Part shown: positions 20,652-28,730 of the stretch, piece by piece | Numbering within the stretch: position 1 is the first letter of the stretch | Layout: every line of letters begins with the position of its first letter | DNA from: Nonomuraea basaltis | Lineage (GTDB): Bacteria > Actinomycetota > Actinomycetes > Streptosporangiales > Streptosporangiaceae | NCBI RefSeq assembly: GCF_005893125.1 | Contig: NZ_VCJS01000112.1 | Coordinates: 1-40,908 of the forward strand | Direction of reading: 5' to 3' | DNA: 40,908 nucleotides | Notes under the pieces: generated by a model | Databases searched by the model: none | Told to the model about the DNA's origin: nothing | What the model saw: the letters and a program-made list of their open reading frames with translations, nothing else | Program-made: the position numbers and the translations under genes

Positions 20652-22856
20652 TCAGGAGCCCCGTTGCGGATTGACGGTGAAGGCGGGGCTGAAATCCACG
20701 TCGTCCGGCACCTCCAGCAGCTTGCGCAGCAGCTTGCCGGAGAAGTCGAGCACCTGGACCTCGTCGTTGACGCCGTTGTCCTGCTCCCAGCAGTAAAGGT
20801 GTTTGTCGTCGTAGAAGCCGAGGACCTTGTCGCAGTCGGAGGAGAACTTGCGCAGGCGCTTGCCCGAGGCGGAGTCCCAGATGCAGTGGTCGCCGTCGCC
20901 GCCGTTGGGGCAGTTGGTGACGAACGTCTTGCCCGAGGGCGAGAAGATGTCCTGCGTGCCGGCCGACAGGGTGCCGATGCCCGCTGCCGAGCGCGTGGCC
21001 TTGCCCTGGGTGTCGAAGAAGCGCAGGCCGCGGTTCTTCTCGTCGCCGTAGACGTTGACCGCGCCCTCGTCGTCCCCGTCGAAGCCGAAGGCGGTCTCGC
21101 GGATGGAGGTGTCGGAGACGTCGACCGTGGTGGCCTCCTTCGCAGCCACGTCCACGATGACGAAGCCCAGGTAGACCCACTTGTCGTTCCCGGTCTTCTT
21201 CTCCATGTTGAGCAGGATCTTCGAGCCGTCCTTCGACCACGCCCTGATGCTGCTGATCAGCGGCTCCTTGACGGTCTTGATCGTCGTGCGGTCGCCGGAC
21301 TCCTGGTCGGTGATGATGATGAAGTCGAAGTCGTCGTTGCTGTATTTCCTGCCCCTGCTGGCGAGGTAGCGGCCGTCGGGCGAGACCATCGACTCCCAGT
21401 TGGCGGAGTATTTCGTGAAGGAGCCGCGCAGCGAGCCCCTGGCGTAGTCGATCCAGTCGTCCTTCTTCTTGTCGAACACCTCGTAGGAGGTCAGGACGAT
21501 GGGGTCGGCCGGGTTCTCGTACAGCGAGACGGAGGCGCCGGGGAGCGTCTTCTTGGCGCCGGTCCTCGGCACGGCCGCCTGGGTCGGGGACGGGCTGGAG
21601 TTGGGGGTGCGCAGCGTCTGCTCGGGCGTCGCTGAGGCAGCCGGTCCGGCCACCGGCGACTTGCCGAGCTGGATGACCACGAACACGCCGGCGAGCAGCA
21701 GCAGCGCGACCGCCACCGTGATGCCCGCCATGAGCGGGGCCTTGCTCTTCTTCGGCTGGCCGTACGTGCTCCGGTAGGTGGGCTGGCCGTAGGGCGGCGC
21801 CGGTGGCTGCTGCCACTGCGGCTGTTGATGGTGCGACTGCTGGGGATGGTGTTGCTGGGGATGCGGCTGCTGCGGATATTGCGAGACCGGCCCGGAATGG
21901 CCGACAGGCCCGGAGTGAGGGACCGGCCCGGAATAGCCGACAGGCCCGGAGTGAGGGACCGGGCCGGAGGGCGGGCCCGTGGGCGGCGCGAAGGGTTGTT
22001 GCGGGGCCGCCTCGGCGGCGGCCTGCGCGAGCATGCCCGAGTTCGGCGCCGGGTGCTGCAGCAGGCGCATGATCACCTGCTCGGCGGTGGGCCGCTGGGA
22101 CGGGTCCTTGGCCAGGCAGGCGGCCACCACGTCACGCAGTTGCCCGTCCAGCATGCCCAGGTCGGGTTGCTGGTTGAGGACCCGGTTGATCACCGCCGGC
22201 ATCGTGTCGCTACCGAACGGCGCTTTGCCCGATGCGGCGAACACCATCGCGCTGCCCCACGCGAACATGTCCGCGGCCGGCCCGACGGTGTGCCCCATGA
22301 CCTGCTCGGGCGGCATGTACGACGGCGTCCCCACGACCATGCTGCTGATCGTCGAGGTGGCGTTCAGCGCCCGCGCGATGCCGAAGTCGATCACCCGCGG
22401 CCCGTCCGCGCCGATGATCACGTTGGCCGGCTTGAAGTCGCGGTGCACGATCCCGGCCTGGTGGATGGCGGCCAGCGCGGTGGCCGTGCCGATGGCCAGC
22501 CGGTGCAGGACGGTTCCCATGCGCGGGCCCTCCTCCTGCACGACCCGCTGTAAGGAGGGGCCCTCGATGTACTCGCTGATGATGTACGGCCGGTCCTGCT
22601 CGACCCCGGTGCCCAGGACGGCGGCGGTGCAGAACGGCGCCACCTGCTGGGCCACCTGGACCTCGCGCAGGAACCGCTCGACGCCGATGGCGTCGCCCGA
22701 CTGGTCGGGCCGCAGCCACTTGACCGCGACGCGCGCGTCAGCGTGGTCTTTGGCGAGATAGACGACGCCCTGACCGCCCTCGCCGAGCCTGCCGAGGAGA
22801 TCCATGCCCCCCAGTTGCTGTGGATCTCCGGGACGTAGCGGAGCGAAGGATGCCAT
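20652..22856 (-). CDS. Membrane Ser/Thr protein kinase with extracytoplasmic beta-propeller
   Basis: This 734-residue Hanks-type kinase has the glycine-rich loop LGEGGQGVVY, ATP lysine at about 46 (VAVKWL), catalytic Asp140 in HRDFKPAN and Asp157 in IDFGIA, then GTPSYMPPEQ. A Pro/Gln/His-rich juxtamembrane linker (about 285-370) contains a repeated SGPVPHSGPVGY/H unit encoded by a 36-bp tandem repeat. One transmembrane helix lies at about 375-398. The outer domain (about 400-734) has WD40/PD40-like blades (VSPDGRYLASRG, WSKDGSKILLNM, FSPSGKTFVTNC), so the sensor is probably a propeller. The adjacent lipoprotein is also a propeller and could be part of the same envelope-signalling unit. Confidence 0.94.
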   Translation of the reverse strand: MASFAPLRPGDPQQLGGMDLLGRLGEGGQGVVYLAKDHADARVAVKWLRPDQSGDAIGVERFLREVQVAQQVAPFCTAAVLGTGVEQDRPYIISEYIEGPSLQRVVQEEGPRMGTVLHRLAIGTATALAAIHQAGIVHRDFKPANVIIGADGPRVIDFGIARALNATSTISSMVVGTPSYMPPEQVMGHTVGPAADMFAWGSAMVFAASGKAPFGSDTMPAVINRVLNQQPDLGMLDGQLRDVVAACLAKDPSQRPTAEQVIMRLLQHPAPNSGMLAQAAAEAAPQQPFAPPTGPPSGPVPHSGPVGYSGPVPHSGPVGHSGPVSQYPQQPHPQQHHPQQSHHQQPQWQQPPAPPYGQPTYRSTYGQPKKSKAPLMAGITVAVALLLLAGVFVVIQLGKSPVAGPAASATPEQTLRTPNSSPSPTQAAVPRTGAKKTLPGASVSLYENPADPIVLTSYEVFDKKKDDWIDYARGSLRGSFTKYSANWESMVSPDGRYLASRGRKYSNDDFDFIIITDQESGDRTTIKTVKEPLISSIRAWSKDGSKILLNMEKKTGNDKWVYLGFVIVDVAAKEATTVDVSDTSIRETAFGFDGDDEGAVNVYGDEKNRGLRFFDTQGKATRSAAGIGTLSAGTQDIFSPSGKTFVTNCPNGGDGDHCIWDSASGKRLRKFSSDCDKVLGFYDDKHLYCWEQDNGVNDEVQVLDFSGKLLRKLLEVPDDVDFSPAFTVNPQRGS
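21885..21956. repeat. 36-bp tandem repeat inside the kinase linker
   Basis: Two units of 36 bp (21885-21920 and 21921-21956) differ at a single base, and a partial third copy follows. In the protein they encode repeated 12-residue SGPVPHSGPVGH-type units. Being in frame, the copy number can vary without breaking the gene. Confidence 0.9.
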
Positions 22857-22891
22857 GAAGGGATTCTGTCGCTATGGCGGGGATCCGCAAA

Positions 22892-22909
22892 AACTACCCG
22901 CCGGTAGTT
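22892..22909. promoter_or_regulatory. Inverted repeat overlapping the promoter of the aldehyde dehydrogenase gene
   Basis: AACTACC (22892-22898) and GGTAGTT (22903-22909) are perfect 7-bp arms around CGCC. The site covers the -35/spacer region of the -10-like TATCCT at 22918-22923 and lies 36-53 bp upstream of the divergent kinase start. The form is that of a repressor operator. Confidence 0.6.
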
Positions 22910-22917
22910 AAACGGAA

Positions 22918-22923
22918 TATCCT
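22918..22923 (+). promoter_or_regulatory. -10-like box for a leaderless gene
   Basis: TATCCT lies 6 nt before the ATG at 22930, so the transcript probably starts at the start codon. There is no Shine-Dalgarno at the usual distance. Confidence 0.5.
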
Positions 22924-22929
22924 TCTGGC

Positions 22930-24435
22930 ATGCACGTGACGTCCAGCGGCAGGACACAGGACATCGTCGCCCCCTTCACCGGCGAAACCATTGCTGAGCT
23001 GCCCATATCGGGGGTGGAGGACGTTCGGCGGGCGTACGAGAAGGCCAGGGCCGCCCAGATCGAGTGGGCGGCCAAGCCCGCCGCGGTGCGGGCCAGGCCG
23101 TTCCTGCTGCTGCACGACGCGATTCTCGACCGAAGAGACGAGATTCTCGACCTCCTCCAGGACGAGACCGGCAAGGCCCGTAAGCACGCCCTCGAGGAGG
23201 TGCTCGACGTCGCGGGCTGCAGCCTCTACTACGCTCGCCGCGCGCCCGGGCTGCTCGCCCCGCGCGGCCGCAAGGGCGTCTTTCCCGTCGCGACCCGCGT
23301 GGCCGAGCTGCGTCAGCCCAAGGGCGTCGTCGCGCTGATCTCCCCGTGGAACTACCCGCTCTCGCTCGGCGTCACGGACGCGGTGCCCGCGCTGCTGGCC
23401 GGGAACGCGATCGTCCACAAGCCGGACACGCAGACCGCCATGTCCACGCTGTGGACCATCGACCTGCTGGCCGAGCTGGGCATGCCGCGCGAGATCTGGC
23501 AGGTCGTGCTCGGCGAGCCCGCCGACATCGGCGACGCGCTGCTGGACCACGCCGACTACGTGGCGTTCACCGGCTCGACGCGCGGCGGCAGGAAGATCGC
23601 CGAGGAGGCGGCCAAGCGGCTCATCGGCTGCTCACTGGAGCTGGGCGGCAAGAACCCTATGGTGGTGCTGGAGGACGCCGACCTGGATGTGGCCGTACAG
23701 GGCGCGCTGCGCGCCTGCTTCACCAACGCCGGCCAGCTCTGCCTGTCGATCGAGCGCCTGTACGTGCACGCGTCCGTCTTCGACGACTTCGCCCGGCGCT
23801 TCGTCAAGCAGGTCAAGAACCTCAAGCTCGGCGCCGGCCGCGACTGGTCGGTCCAGATGGGCTCGCTCACCTCGCGGCGCCAGCTCGACGCGGTCCGCGC
23901 GTACGTGGACGACGCCGTGGCCAAGGGCGCGACGCTGCTGGCCGGCGGCAAGGCCAGGCCCGATCTCGGCCCGCTGTTCTACGAGCCGACCGTGCTCACC
24001 GGCGTCACCGAAGACATGGAGCTGTGCCGCAACGAGACGTTCGGGCCGGTGGTGGCGCTCTACCCGTTCGCCACCGACGACGAGGCGGTCGAGCTGGCCA
24101 ACGACACCATCTACGGGCTCAACGCCTCCATCTGGACCTCCAGCCTCCCGCGCGGCCGGGCGCTGGCCGCCCGCGTCAAGGCCGGCACGGTCAACATCAA
24201 CGAGGGGTACGGCTCCGCCTACGCCTCCTACGACGCCCCCATGGGCGGCATGAAGGCGTCCGGCCTCGGCCGCAGGCACGGCGCCGAGGGCCTGCTGCGC
24301 TACACCGAGGCCAAGACCGTGGCCGCGCAGGCGAGCTGGCTGGGGTTCGAGCCGCCGTTCGACCTGACGTACGAGAAGTGGGCGGACGTGCTGGCCGGCA
24401 CGCTGAAGACGATGCGCAGGCTCCGGCTCAAGTAG
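22930..24435 (+). CDS. NAD(P)-dependent aldehyde dehydrogenase (succinate-semialdehyde dehydrogenase type)
   Basis: This 501-residue member of the aldehyde dehydrogenase superfamily oxidises an aldehyde to the acid. Active-site residues are visible: Asn141 in SPWNYPLSLG, Glu237 in LELGGKNP and nucleophile Cys271 in NAGQLCLSIERLYV, with the cofactor-binding FTGSTRGGRKIAEEA and KPDTQT segments. The overall pattern is closest to actinobacterial succinic-semialdehyde dehydrogenases (GabD2-like), but substrate specificity is uncertain. The gene stands alone between the divergent kinase gene and the PLP-enzyme homologue, and appears leaderless with an inverted repeat over its promoter. Confidence 0.93.
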   Translation: MHVTSSGRTQDIVAPFTGETIAELPISGVEDVRRAYEKARAAQIEWAAKPAAVRARPFLLLHDAILDRRDEILDLLQDETGKARKHALEEVLDVAGCSLYYARRAPGLLAPRGRKGVFPVATRVAELRQPKGVVALISPWNYPLSLGVTDAVPALLAGNAIVHKPDTQTAMSTLWTIDLLAELGMPREIWQVVLGEPADIGDALLDHADYVAFTGSTRGGRKIAEEAAKRLIGCSLELGGKNPMVVLEDADLDVAVQGALRACFTNAGQLCLSIERLYVHASVFDDFARRFVKQVKNLKLGAGRDWSVQMGSLTSRRQLDAVRAYVDDAVAKGATLLAGGKARPDLGPLFYEPTVLTGVTEDMELCRNETFGPVVALYPFATDDEAVELANDTIYGLNASIWTSSLPRGRALAARVKAGTVNINEGYGSAYASYDAPMGGMKASGLGRRHGAEGLLRYTEAKTVAAQASWLGFEPPFDLTYEKWADVLAGTLKTMRRLRLK

Positions 24436-24497
24436 GCGCTGCTCGCCTGTGGCGAACGCGTGCGGTCTTTCCGGCCTGTGGCTGGCAGGGTGGAGCG

Positions 24498-25565
24498 GTG
24501 AGCTGGAACGGGCGAGCGTTGGATGTGCTGGCGGCGGGGTCGCCGACCCCGCTGATCGACTTCCCGGTGCCCGTGCCCGGGGTCAGGCTGCTGCTGAAGG
24601 ACGAGTCCGCGCAGCCGACCGGGAGCCTGCGGCATCGGCATGCCAGGGCGCTGTTCCGCCGGGCCATCCTCGACGGGCTCGTCACCGAGGGCACGACCGT
24701 GGTGGAGGCGACGGGCGGCAATGCCGCGGTGGCGCAGGCGTGGTTCGCGCGGCGGCTCGGGTTGCCGTACACCGTGGTCATGCCGGGCGAGCGGAGCGAG
24801 GCGCGGGCGCGGGCGGTTGAGGCGCTGGGCGGCGAGTGCAGGTTCGTGACGCCGCCGCCGGCGATCTACGACGCGGCCCGCGAGATCGACGGGCACTTCC
24901 TCGACCAGTTCGGGCGCGCTGCCGAGCACGATCTGGCCGATGAGCTGTTCGGGCAGGTGCGGCCGCACTGGGTGGTCACGGGCGCCGGCACGGGGGCGAC
25001 GTCGGCCACGCTGGGCCGGTGGTCACAGTCCCACAGGACCGCCGACACCCCCACCTCCGGCACGGCCGACGACCCGGCCTCGGGCGACGGCTCCCCCTCG
25101 GGCACGGAGGGCGGGGGATGGCGGTGCCGGGTTGCGGTGGCGGATCCCGATAACTCGGCGTATTTCCCTGGTTGGACGCTCGACACCCCCGACTACGCGA
25201 CCGGCATGCCCTCGCGGATCGAAGGCATCGGGCGGCCGCGCATCGAGCCCGGGTTCCGCGCCGACCTCGTCGACCTGGTCGTCCCCGTGCCGGACGCGGC
25301 GAGCGTGGCGGCGGCCAGGCACATCAGGGAGATCACCGGGCTGCCGGTGGGCGGCTCGTCGGGCACCGCGCTCTGGGCGGCGCTGGAGCTCGTCGAGCGC
25401 ATGCGGGCCAGAGGTGAGGCCGGCACCGTGGTCTCCCTGATCGGCGACGCCGCCGACCGCCATCTGGCGACCTATCACGATGACGGGTGGACGGCAGGCA
25501 AGGGCTTGGATATCGGGCAAGTCCGGCAATACGTGGACGAGCTGCGGCGCCGTAGCGTCGTCTAG
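24498..25565 (+). CDS. Cysteine-synthase-like fold-type II PLP protein lacking the PLP lysine
   Basis: This 355-residue protein has the tryptophan-synthase-beta/cysteine-synthase fold. LLLKDESAQPTGSL precedes the usual Schiff-base position, then EATGGNAAVAQAW (substrate and phosphate loop), VVMPGERSEARARAVEALGG, VTGAGTGATSATLG and GGSSGTALWAALELV. In related proteins of this family the motif reads SLKHR with a PLP lysine; here it reads SLRHRH, with Arg at residue 45 (codon CGG). Without the lysine, normal PLP catalysis is unlikely. A disordered Thr/Ser/Gly/Asp-rich insert (about residues 178-205) breaks the core. The GTG start is the only reasonable one. The stop shares CTAG with the convergent GNAT gene. 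Confidence 0.85.
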   Translation: MSWNGRALDVLAAGSPTPLIDFPVPVPGVRLLLKDESAQPTGSLRHRHARALFRRAILDGLVTEGTTVVEATGGNAAVAQAWFARRLGLPYTVVMPGERSEARARAVEALGGECRFVTPPPAIYDAAREIDGHFLDQFGRAAEHDLADELFGQVRPHWVVTGAGTGATSATLGRWSQSHRTADTPTSGTADDPASGDGSPSGTEGGGWRCRVAVADPDNSAYFPGWTLDTPDYATGMPSRIEGIGRPRIEPGFRADLVDLVVPVPDAASVAAARHIREITGLPVGGSSGTALWAALELVERMRARGEAGTVVSLIGDAADRHLATYHDDGWTAGKGLDIGQVRQYVDELRRRSVV

Positions 25566-26305
25566 TCCAGCGGGTGGCTGACCCAGACGTTCGGCTCCAC
25601 GTAGACGGCGTGGTCCTGCTCCACGTAGCAGTGCACCGGGCTGAGCGCGCCGGGCACTTCGACGGCGCCCGTGCGGTCGAACGGCAGCTCGGTCCACTTC
25701 CGCCACTCCGCCGGCGTGCCCGCCACCACCATCGACCGCGGCGCCACCTTGACGATCTTCCCGCCCGCCCGCACGTGCACCCGCAGCCACGGGTCGTAGG
25801 GCAGGCCGTCGTCGCGGGTGCGGAAGGCGTACTCGGATATGGGGGTGTGTGGTTCGAGGTGTTTTCTGTTGGGCCGGACGGGGGCGACGAGCTCGGTGAA
25901 GCCGAGGCGGGCGGCGCGGTCCCGCATGGCGGCCAGCATCAGCGAGGACAGCCCCGTCCCCTGCACGTCGCGGCGGATGCTGATCTCCAGGGCCGAGATG
26001 GCGTCGGGCCGCAGGCCGCGCTCGCGGGCCAGCCAGCCCCGCCGGATCACGCCGTCCCAGCCGTCGTCGGGCAGCTCGGCCCCGCCCGCCCGGTACGGGA
26101 TCATGCAGCCCCGCGCCACCAGCCGGCCGGGCTCGGCGTCGTCGTCGGCCACCAGCACGTAGTCGGCGTAGGCCGTGGTCGCGATCGGGTAGAACAGGTC
26201 GGCGATCGGATCGTTGAACACGAACTCGTGCCACGTATGGTCCATCGCAAAGAGCGACGACGCGAACTCCGGGCGCTCGGCGAGGGTCGTGACGCGGAGG
26301 GCCAT
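25562..26305 (-). CDS. GNAT-like N-acetyltransferase
   Basis: This protein of about 247 residues starts MALRVTTLAERP; an ATG three codons upstream (26314) is also possible. GNAT-like elements include YADYVLVADDD, the central strand ALEISIRRDVQGTGLSSLMLAAMRDRAARLG (RDVQGTGLS is the acetyl-CoA loop) and LVAPVRPNRKHLEP. A C-terminal extension of about 80 residues (YDPWLRVHVRAGGKIVKVAPRSMVV) goes beyond the minimal domain and occurs in a recurring actinobacterial subfamily of unknown substrate. It is convergent with the PLP-like gene, sharing the CTAG stop. Confidence 0.85.
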   Translation of the reverse strand: MALRVTTLAERPEFASSLFAMDHTWHEFVFNDPIADLFYPIATTAYADYVLVADDDAEPGRLVARGCMIPYRAGGAELPDDGWDGVIRRGWLARERGLRPDAISALEISIRRDVQGTGLSSLMLAAMRDRAARLGFTELVAPVRPNRKHLEPHTPISEYAFRTRDDGLPYDPWLRVHVRAGGKIVKVAPRSMVVAGTPAEWRKWTELPFDRTGAVEVPGALSPVHCYVEQDHAVYVEPNVWVSHPLD

Positions 26306-26340
26306 ACTGATCATTCTCACATCCCAGTTTGCCGGATGTA

Positions 26341-26373
26341 CCTGATTTATCAGTGCATAGGCGATCAATCAGG
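26341..26373. promoter_or_regulatory. Inverted repeat upstream of the DUF885 gene
   Basis: CCTGATT (26341-26347) and AATCAGG (26367-26373) are perfect 7-bp arms 19 bp apart, lying between the divergent GNAT and DUF885 genes and immediately upstream of the -10-like TAGCGT. The location is suitable for a regulator, but the spacing is long. Confidence 0.4.
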
Positions 26374-26380
26374 TGTGCGC

Positions 26381-26386
26381 TAGCGT
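26381..26386 (+). promoter_or_regulatory. -10-like box for a leaderless gene
   Basis: TAGCGT lies 7 nt before the ATG at 26394. The only purine-rich stretch between them (CGGCGGC) is not a Shine-Dalgarno at a useful distance. Confidence 0.5.
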
Positions 26387-26393
26387 CGGCGGC

Positions 26394-27884
26394 ATGACAG
26401 AACTTGACCCCAGGCTGCGGGCGGTCATCGACCTCCTCGTGGCCGAGGCACGCGAGAGCGGTGGCAGGCATGAGTACGACGGCCGGATTCAGGACCTGTC
26501 GCCCGACGGCGTGCGGGCCGGGCTGGCGCGGCTCGGCGAGGGGGCCGCGCCTGCAGACCCGCATGACGCCGAGCACCTGCGGGTGTTCGAGGAGAGCCTG
26601 CGTACCGAGTTCGGGGAGCTGCAGCTGCACCGCAAGAACCCGCTGGTCCACCTCTCCAATCTCGAGCTCGCCTGCTACGACCGCGACTACGCCCCCGAGG
26701 CGGAGCGCGCCGCGGCCAAGGCGGCCCACCTCGCGCTCTGGCCGGCCGCCGTGGACCACGCGATCAGCTCCCTCGACCAGCTCAGCGCGCCCGTCGCGAA
26801 GTCCCTGATCGGCGCCGCCAAGGGGTTGGCGGCCGGGATCACGGACGAGGCCGCGCTGGAGGCACACGGCAGGCTCGTCGCTCACGTGGAACGCGCCGCG
26901 GCCGAGGGCGACCCCGACGCCGCGCTCGGCGGCGACGCGCTGGCCAAGCTCATGGGCACGGCCGAGGGCCTGCCGGTGGACCTGGGCCGGCTGGCCGAGC
27001 GGGCCGACGCCGAGCGCGACCGGCTCATGACGCTGCTCGCCGAGTCCTGCGCCAAGCTGGGGCGCCCAGGGTCGCCGCTGGACGTCGTACGGGAGCTCGT
27101 CAGGGACCACCCGGACGCGGACGGTGTGATCGAGGCGGCCAGGATCGGCACCGAGAAGGCCATCGCGTTCACCCGCGAGAAGGACCTCGTGCCCTACCAC
27201 GACGGGGAGTGCCTGGTCGGGCCGGCTCCCGAGTCGCGCCGCTGGGCGATGGCCATGATGTCGTGGAACTCGCCCGGCGAGCCCGAGGGCCCGTCCTGGT
27301 ACCACATCACGCCGCCCGACCCGTCCTGGCCCGAGCGGGATCAGGAGGAGTGGCTGGAGGTCTTCAGTTACACGACGCTGCCGGCGATCAACGTGCACGA
27401 GGTGGCGCCCGGGCACTTCTCGCACGGTCGCGCGCTGCGGCAGGCGCCGTCGGACGTGCGGCGGCTGCTGCATTCGATGGCGTTCATCGAGGGGTGGGCG
27501 CACTACGCCGAGGAGCTGTGCGTCGAGGAGGGGTTCGAGTCCGGCGACCCGCGCTTCGAGATCGGCGTGTGGGTGGAGGCGCTGATCCGCGTCACCCGGC
27601 TGGCCTGCGCGATCGGCGTGCACACCGGGCAGCTGACCGTCGAGGAGGGCGCCCGGCGCTTCGAGTCCGACACGCACCTGGCGGGCCCGGCCGCGCTGTC
27701 GGAGGCCCGGCGGGCGACGTTCGACCCGACGTACGGGCGCTACACGTGGGGCAAGCTGCTCATCCTCGACCTGCGTGAACGGGCGCGCAAGGAGTGGGGC
27801 GCGGGCTTCACCCTGCAGCGCTTCCACAAGGCGCTGTTCGACCTCGGCTCGCCGCCTCTGGGACTGATCGACGCCATCCTGTAG
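26394..27884 (+). CDS. DUF885 family (predicted metallopeptidase-like) protein
   Basis: This 496-residue protein belongs to DUF885, predicted zinc metallopeptidases. The metal-binding motif HEVAPGHFSH (about residues 335-344) corresponds to the HExxPGH pattern of the family, and EGWAHYAEELCVEEGF (from about 366) supplies the third ligand region. The C-terminal half (YTWGKLLILDLRERARKEWG ... FTLQRFHKALFDLGSPPLGLIDAIL) is also characteristic. There is no signal peptide, so it probably acts in the cytoplasm. It is shorter than many DUF885 proteins (550-600 residues), mainly in the N-terminal region. The SDR gene follows after 24 bp on the same strand. Confidence 0.88.
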   Translation: MTELDPRLRAVIDLLVAEARESGGRHEYDGRIQDLSPDGVRAGLARLGEGAAPADPHDAEHLRVFEESLRTEFGELQLHRKNPLVHLSNLELACYDRDYAPEAERAAAKAAHLALWPAAVDHAISSLDQLSAPVAKSLIGAAKGLAAGITDEAALEAHGRLVAHVERAAAEGDPDAALGGDALAKLMGTAEGLPVDLGRLAERADAERDRLMTLLAESCAKLGRPGSPLDVVRELVRDHPDADGVIEAARIGTEKAIAFTREKDLVPYHDGECLVGPAPESRRWAMAMMSWNSPGEPEGPSWYHITPPDPSWPERDQEEWLEVFSYTTLPAINVHEVAPGHFSHGRALRQAPSDVRRLLHSMAFIEGWAHYAEELCVEEGFESGDPRFEIGVWVEALIRVTRLACAIGVHTGQLTVEEGARRFESDTHLAGPAALSEARRATFDPTYGRYTWGKLLILDLRERARKEWGAGFTLQRFHKALFDLGSPPLGLIDAIL

Positions 27885-27908
27885 CTTCGATCATCGAGGA
27901 GGTACGTC

Positions 27909-28730
27909 GTGCGCGAGCTCTCCGGGAAGATCGCCGTGGTGACCGGCGCCGCCAGCGGCATCGGCCGTGCCCTGGCGGTCCGGTTCGCGGCCGAGGGTAT
28001 GACGTTGATGCTCGCCGACGTCGACCACGGAGGGCTCGCGGAGACGGCCGCGCTGGCCAGGGACGCCAAGGTGCTCACGCAGATCACCGACGTGTCGGAC
28101 GCGGCGTCCGTCGCGCACCTGGCCAACCGCTGCTTCGGTGAGTTCGGGGCCGTGCATGTGCTGTGCAACAACGCCGGCGTCTACCAGGGCGGCCACATGT
28201 GGACCCGCGACCCCGAGGACTTCGCCTGGCTGCTGGGCGTGAACCTGTGGGGCGTGCTGCACGGCATTCACGAGTTCGTGCCGCGCATGATCGAGCAGGA
28301 CACCGAGGGACACATCGTCAACACGGTGTCGGTGGCGGGGCTGTTCACGGCGCCTGGATCGGGCGGGTACACGGTCAGCAAGCACGCCGCCCTGGCCGCG
28401 TCCCATGCGCTCGCCCAGGACCTGGCCGCCGCCGGTGCCAAGCTCCGCGTGACGGCGCTCTGCCCGGGCTCGGTCAGGACGCGGATCGCCGATTCGGCCC
28501 GCGTACGCCCTCCCGGGCTGGTCAACATCCCCACCCAGGACGAGGTGGACTCGCTCGACCGCGTCGGCAGGATGGCGGCGGTCGGCATCGAGCCGTCCGA
28601 GGTCGCCGACCTGGTGGTGGAGGCCATCCGCGAGGAGCGGTTCCTGGTGCTGACCGATCCCAAGTACGCCGCCCGGTTACGCCTCCAGACCGAGACCCTG
28701 CTGACCGGAAACCTGCCGTCTTACCAGTGA
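27909..28730 (+). CDS. SDR family NAD(P)-dependent oxidoreductase
   Basis: This 273-residue classical short-chain dehydrogenase/reductase uses a GTG start with GAGGAGG upstream. The cofactor loop is VTGAASGIGRAL, NNAG lies at about residue 89, and the catalytic Tyr/Lys pair is in YTVSKHAALAA. The Asp in LADVDHGG after the second strand suggests NAD(H) preference. The C-terminal FLVLTDPKYAARLRLQ segment occurs in SDRs of the cyclohexanol-dehydrogenase/YciK-like group. The substrate is unknown. Its last 10 bp overlap the convergent membrane protein gene. Confidence 0.92.
   Translation: MRELSGKIAVVTGAASGIGRALAVRFAAEGMTLMLADVDHGGLAETAALARDAKVLTQITDVSDAASVAHLANRCFGEFGAVHVLCNNAGVYQGGHMWTRDPEDFAWLLGVNLWGVLHGIHEFVPRMIEQDTEGHIVNTVSVAGLFTAPGSGGYTVSKHAALAASHALAQDLAAAGAKLRVTALCPGSVRTRIADSARVRPPGLVNIPTQDEVDSLDRVGRMAAVGIEPSEVADLVVEAIREERFLVLTDPKYAARLRLQTETLLTGNLPSYQ

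Noticed and set aside
25023..27827. Very long minus-strand open frame across the GNAT and DUF885 region
   Set aside because: GC-rich third-position bias keeps antisense frames open. It overlaps three well-supported genes and has low-complexity Arg/Gly/Ala content.
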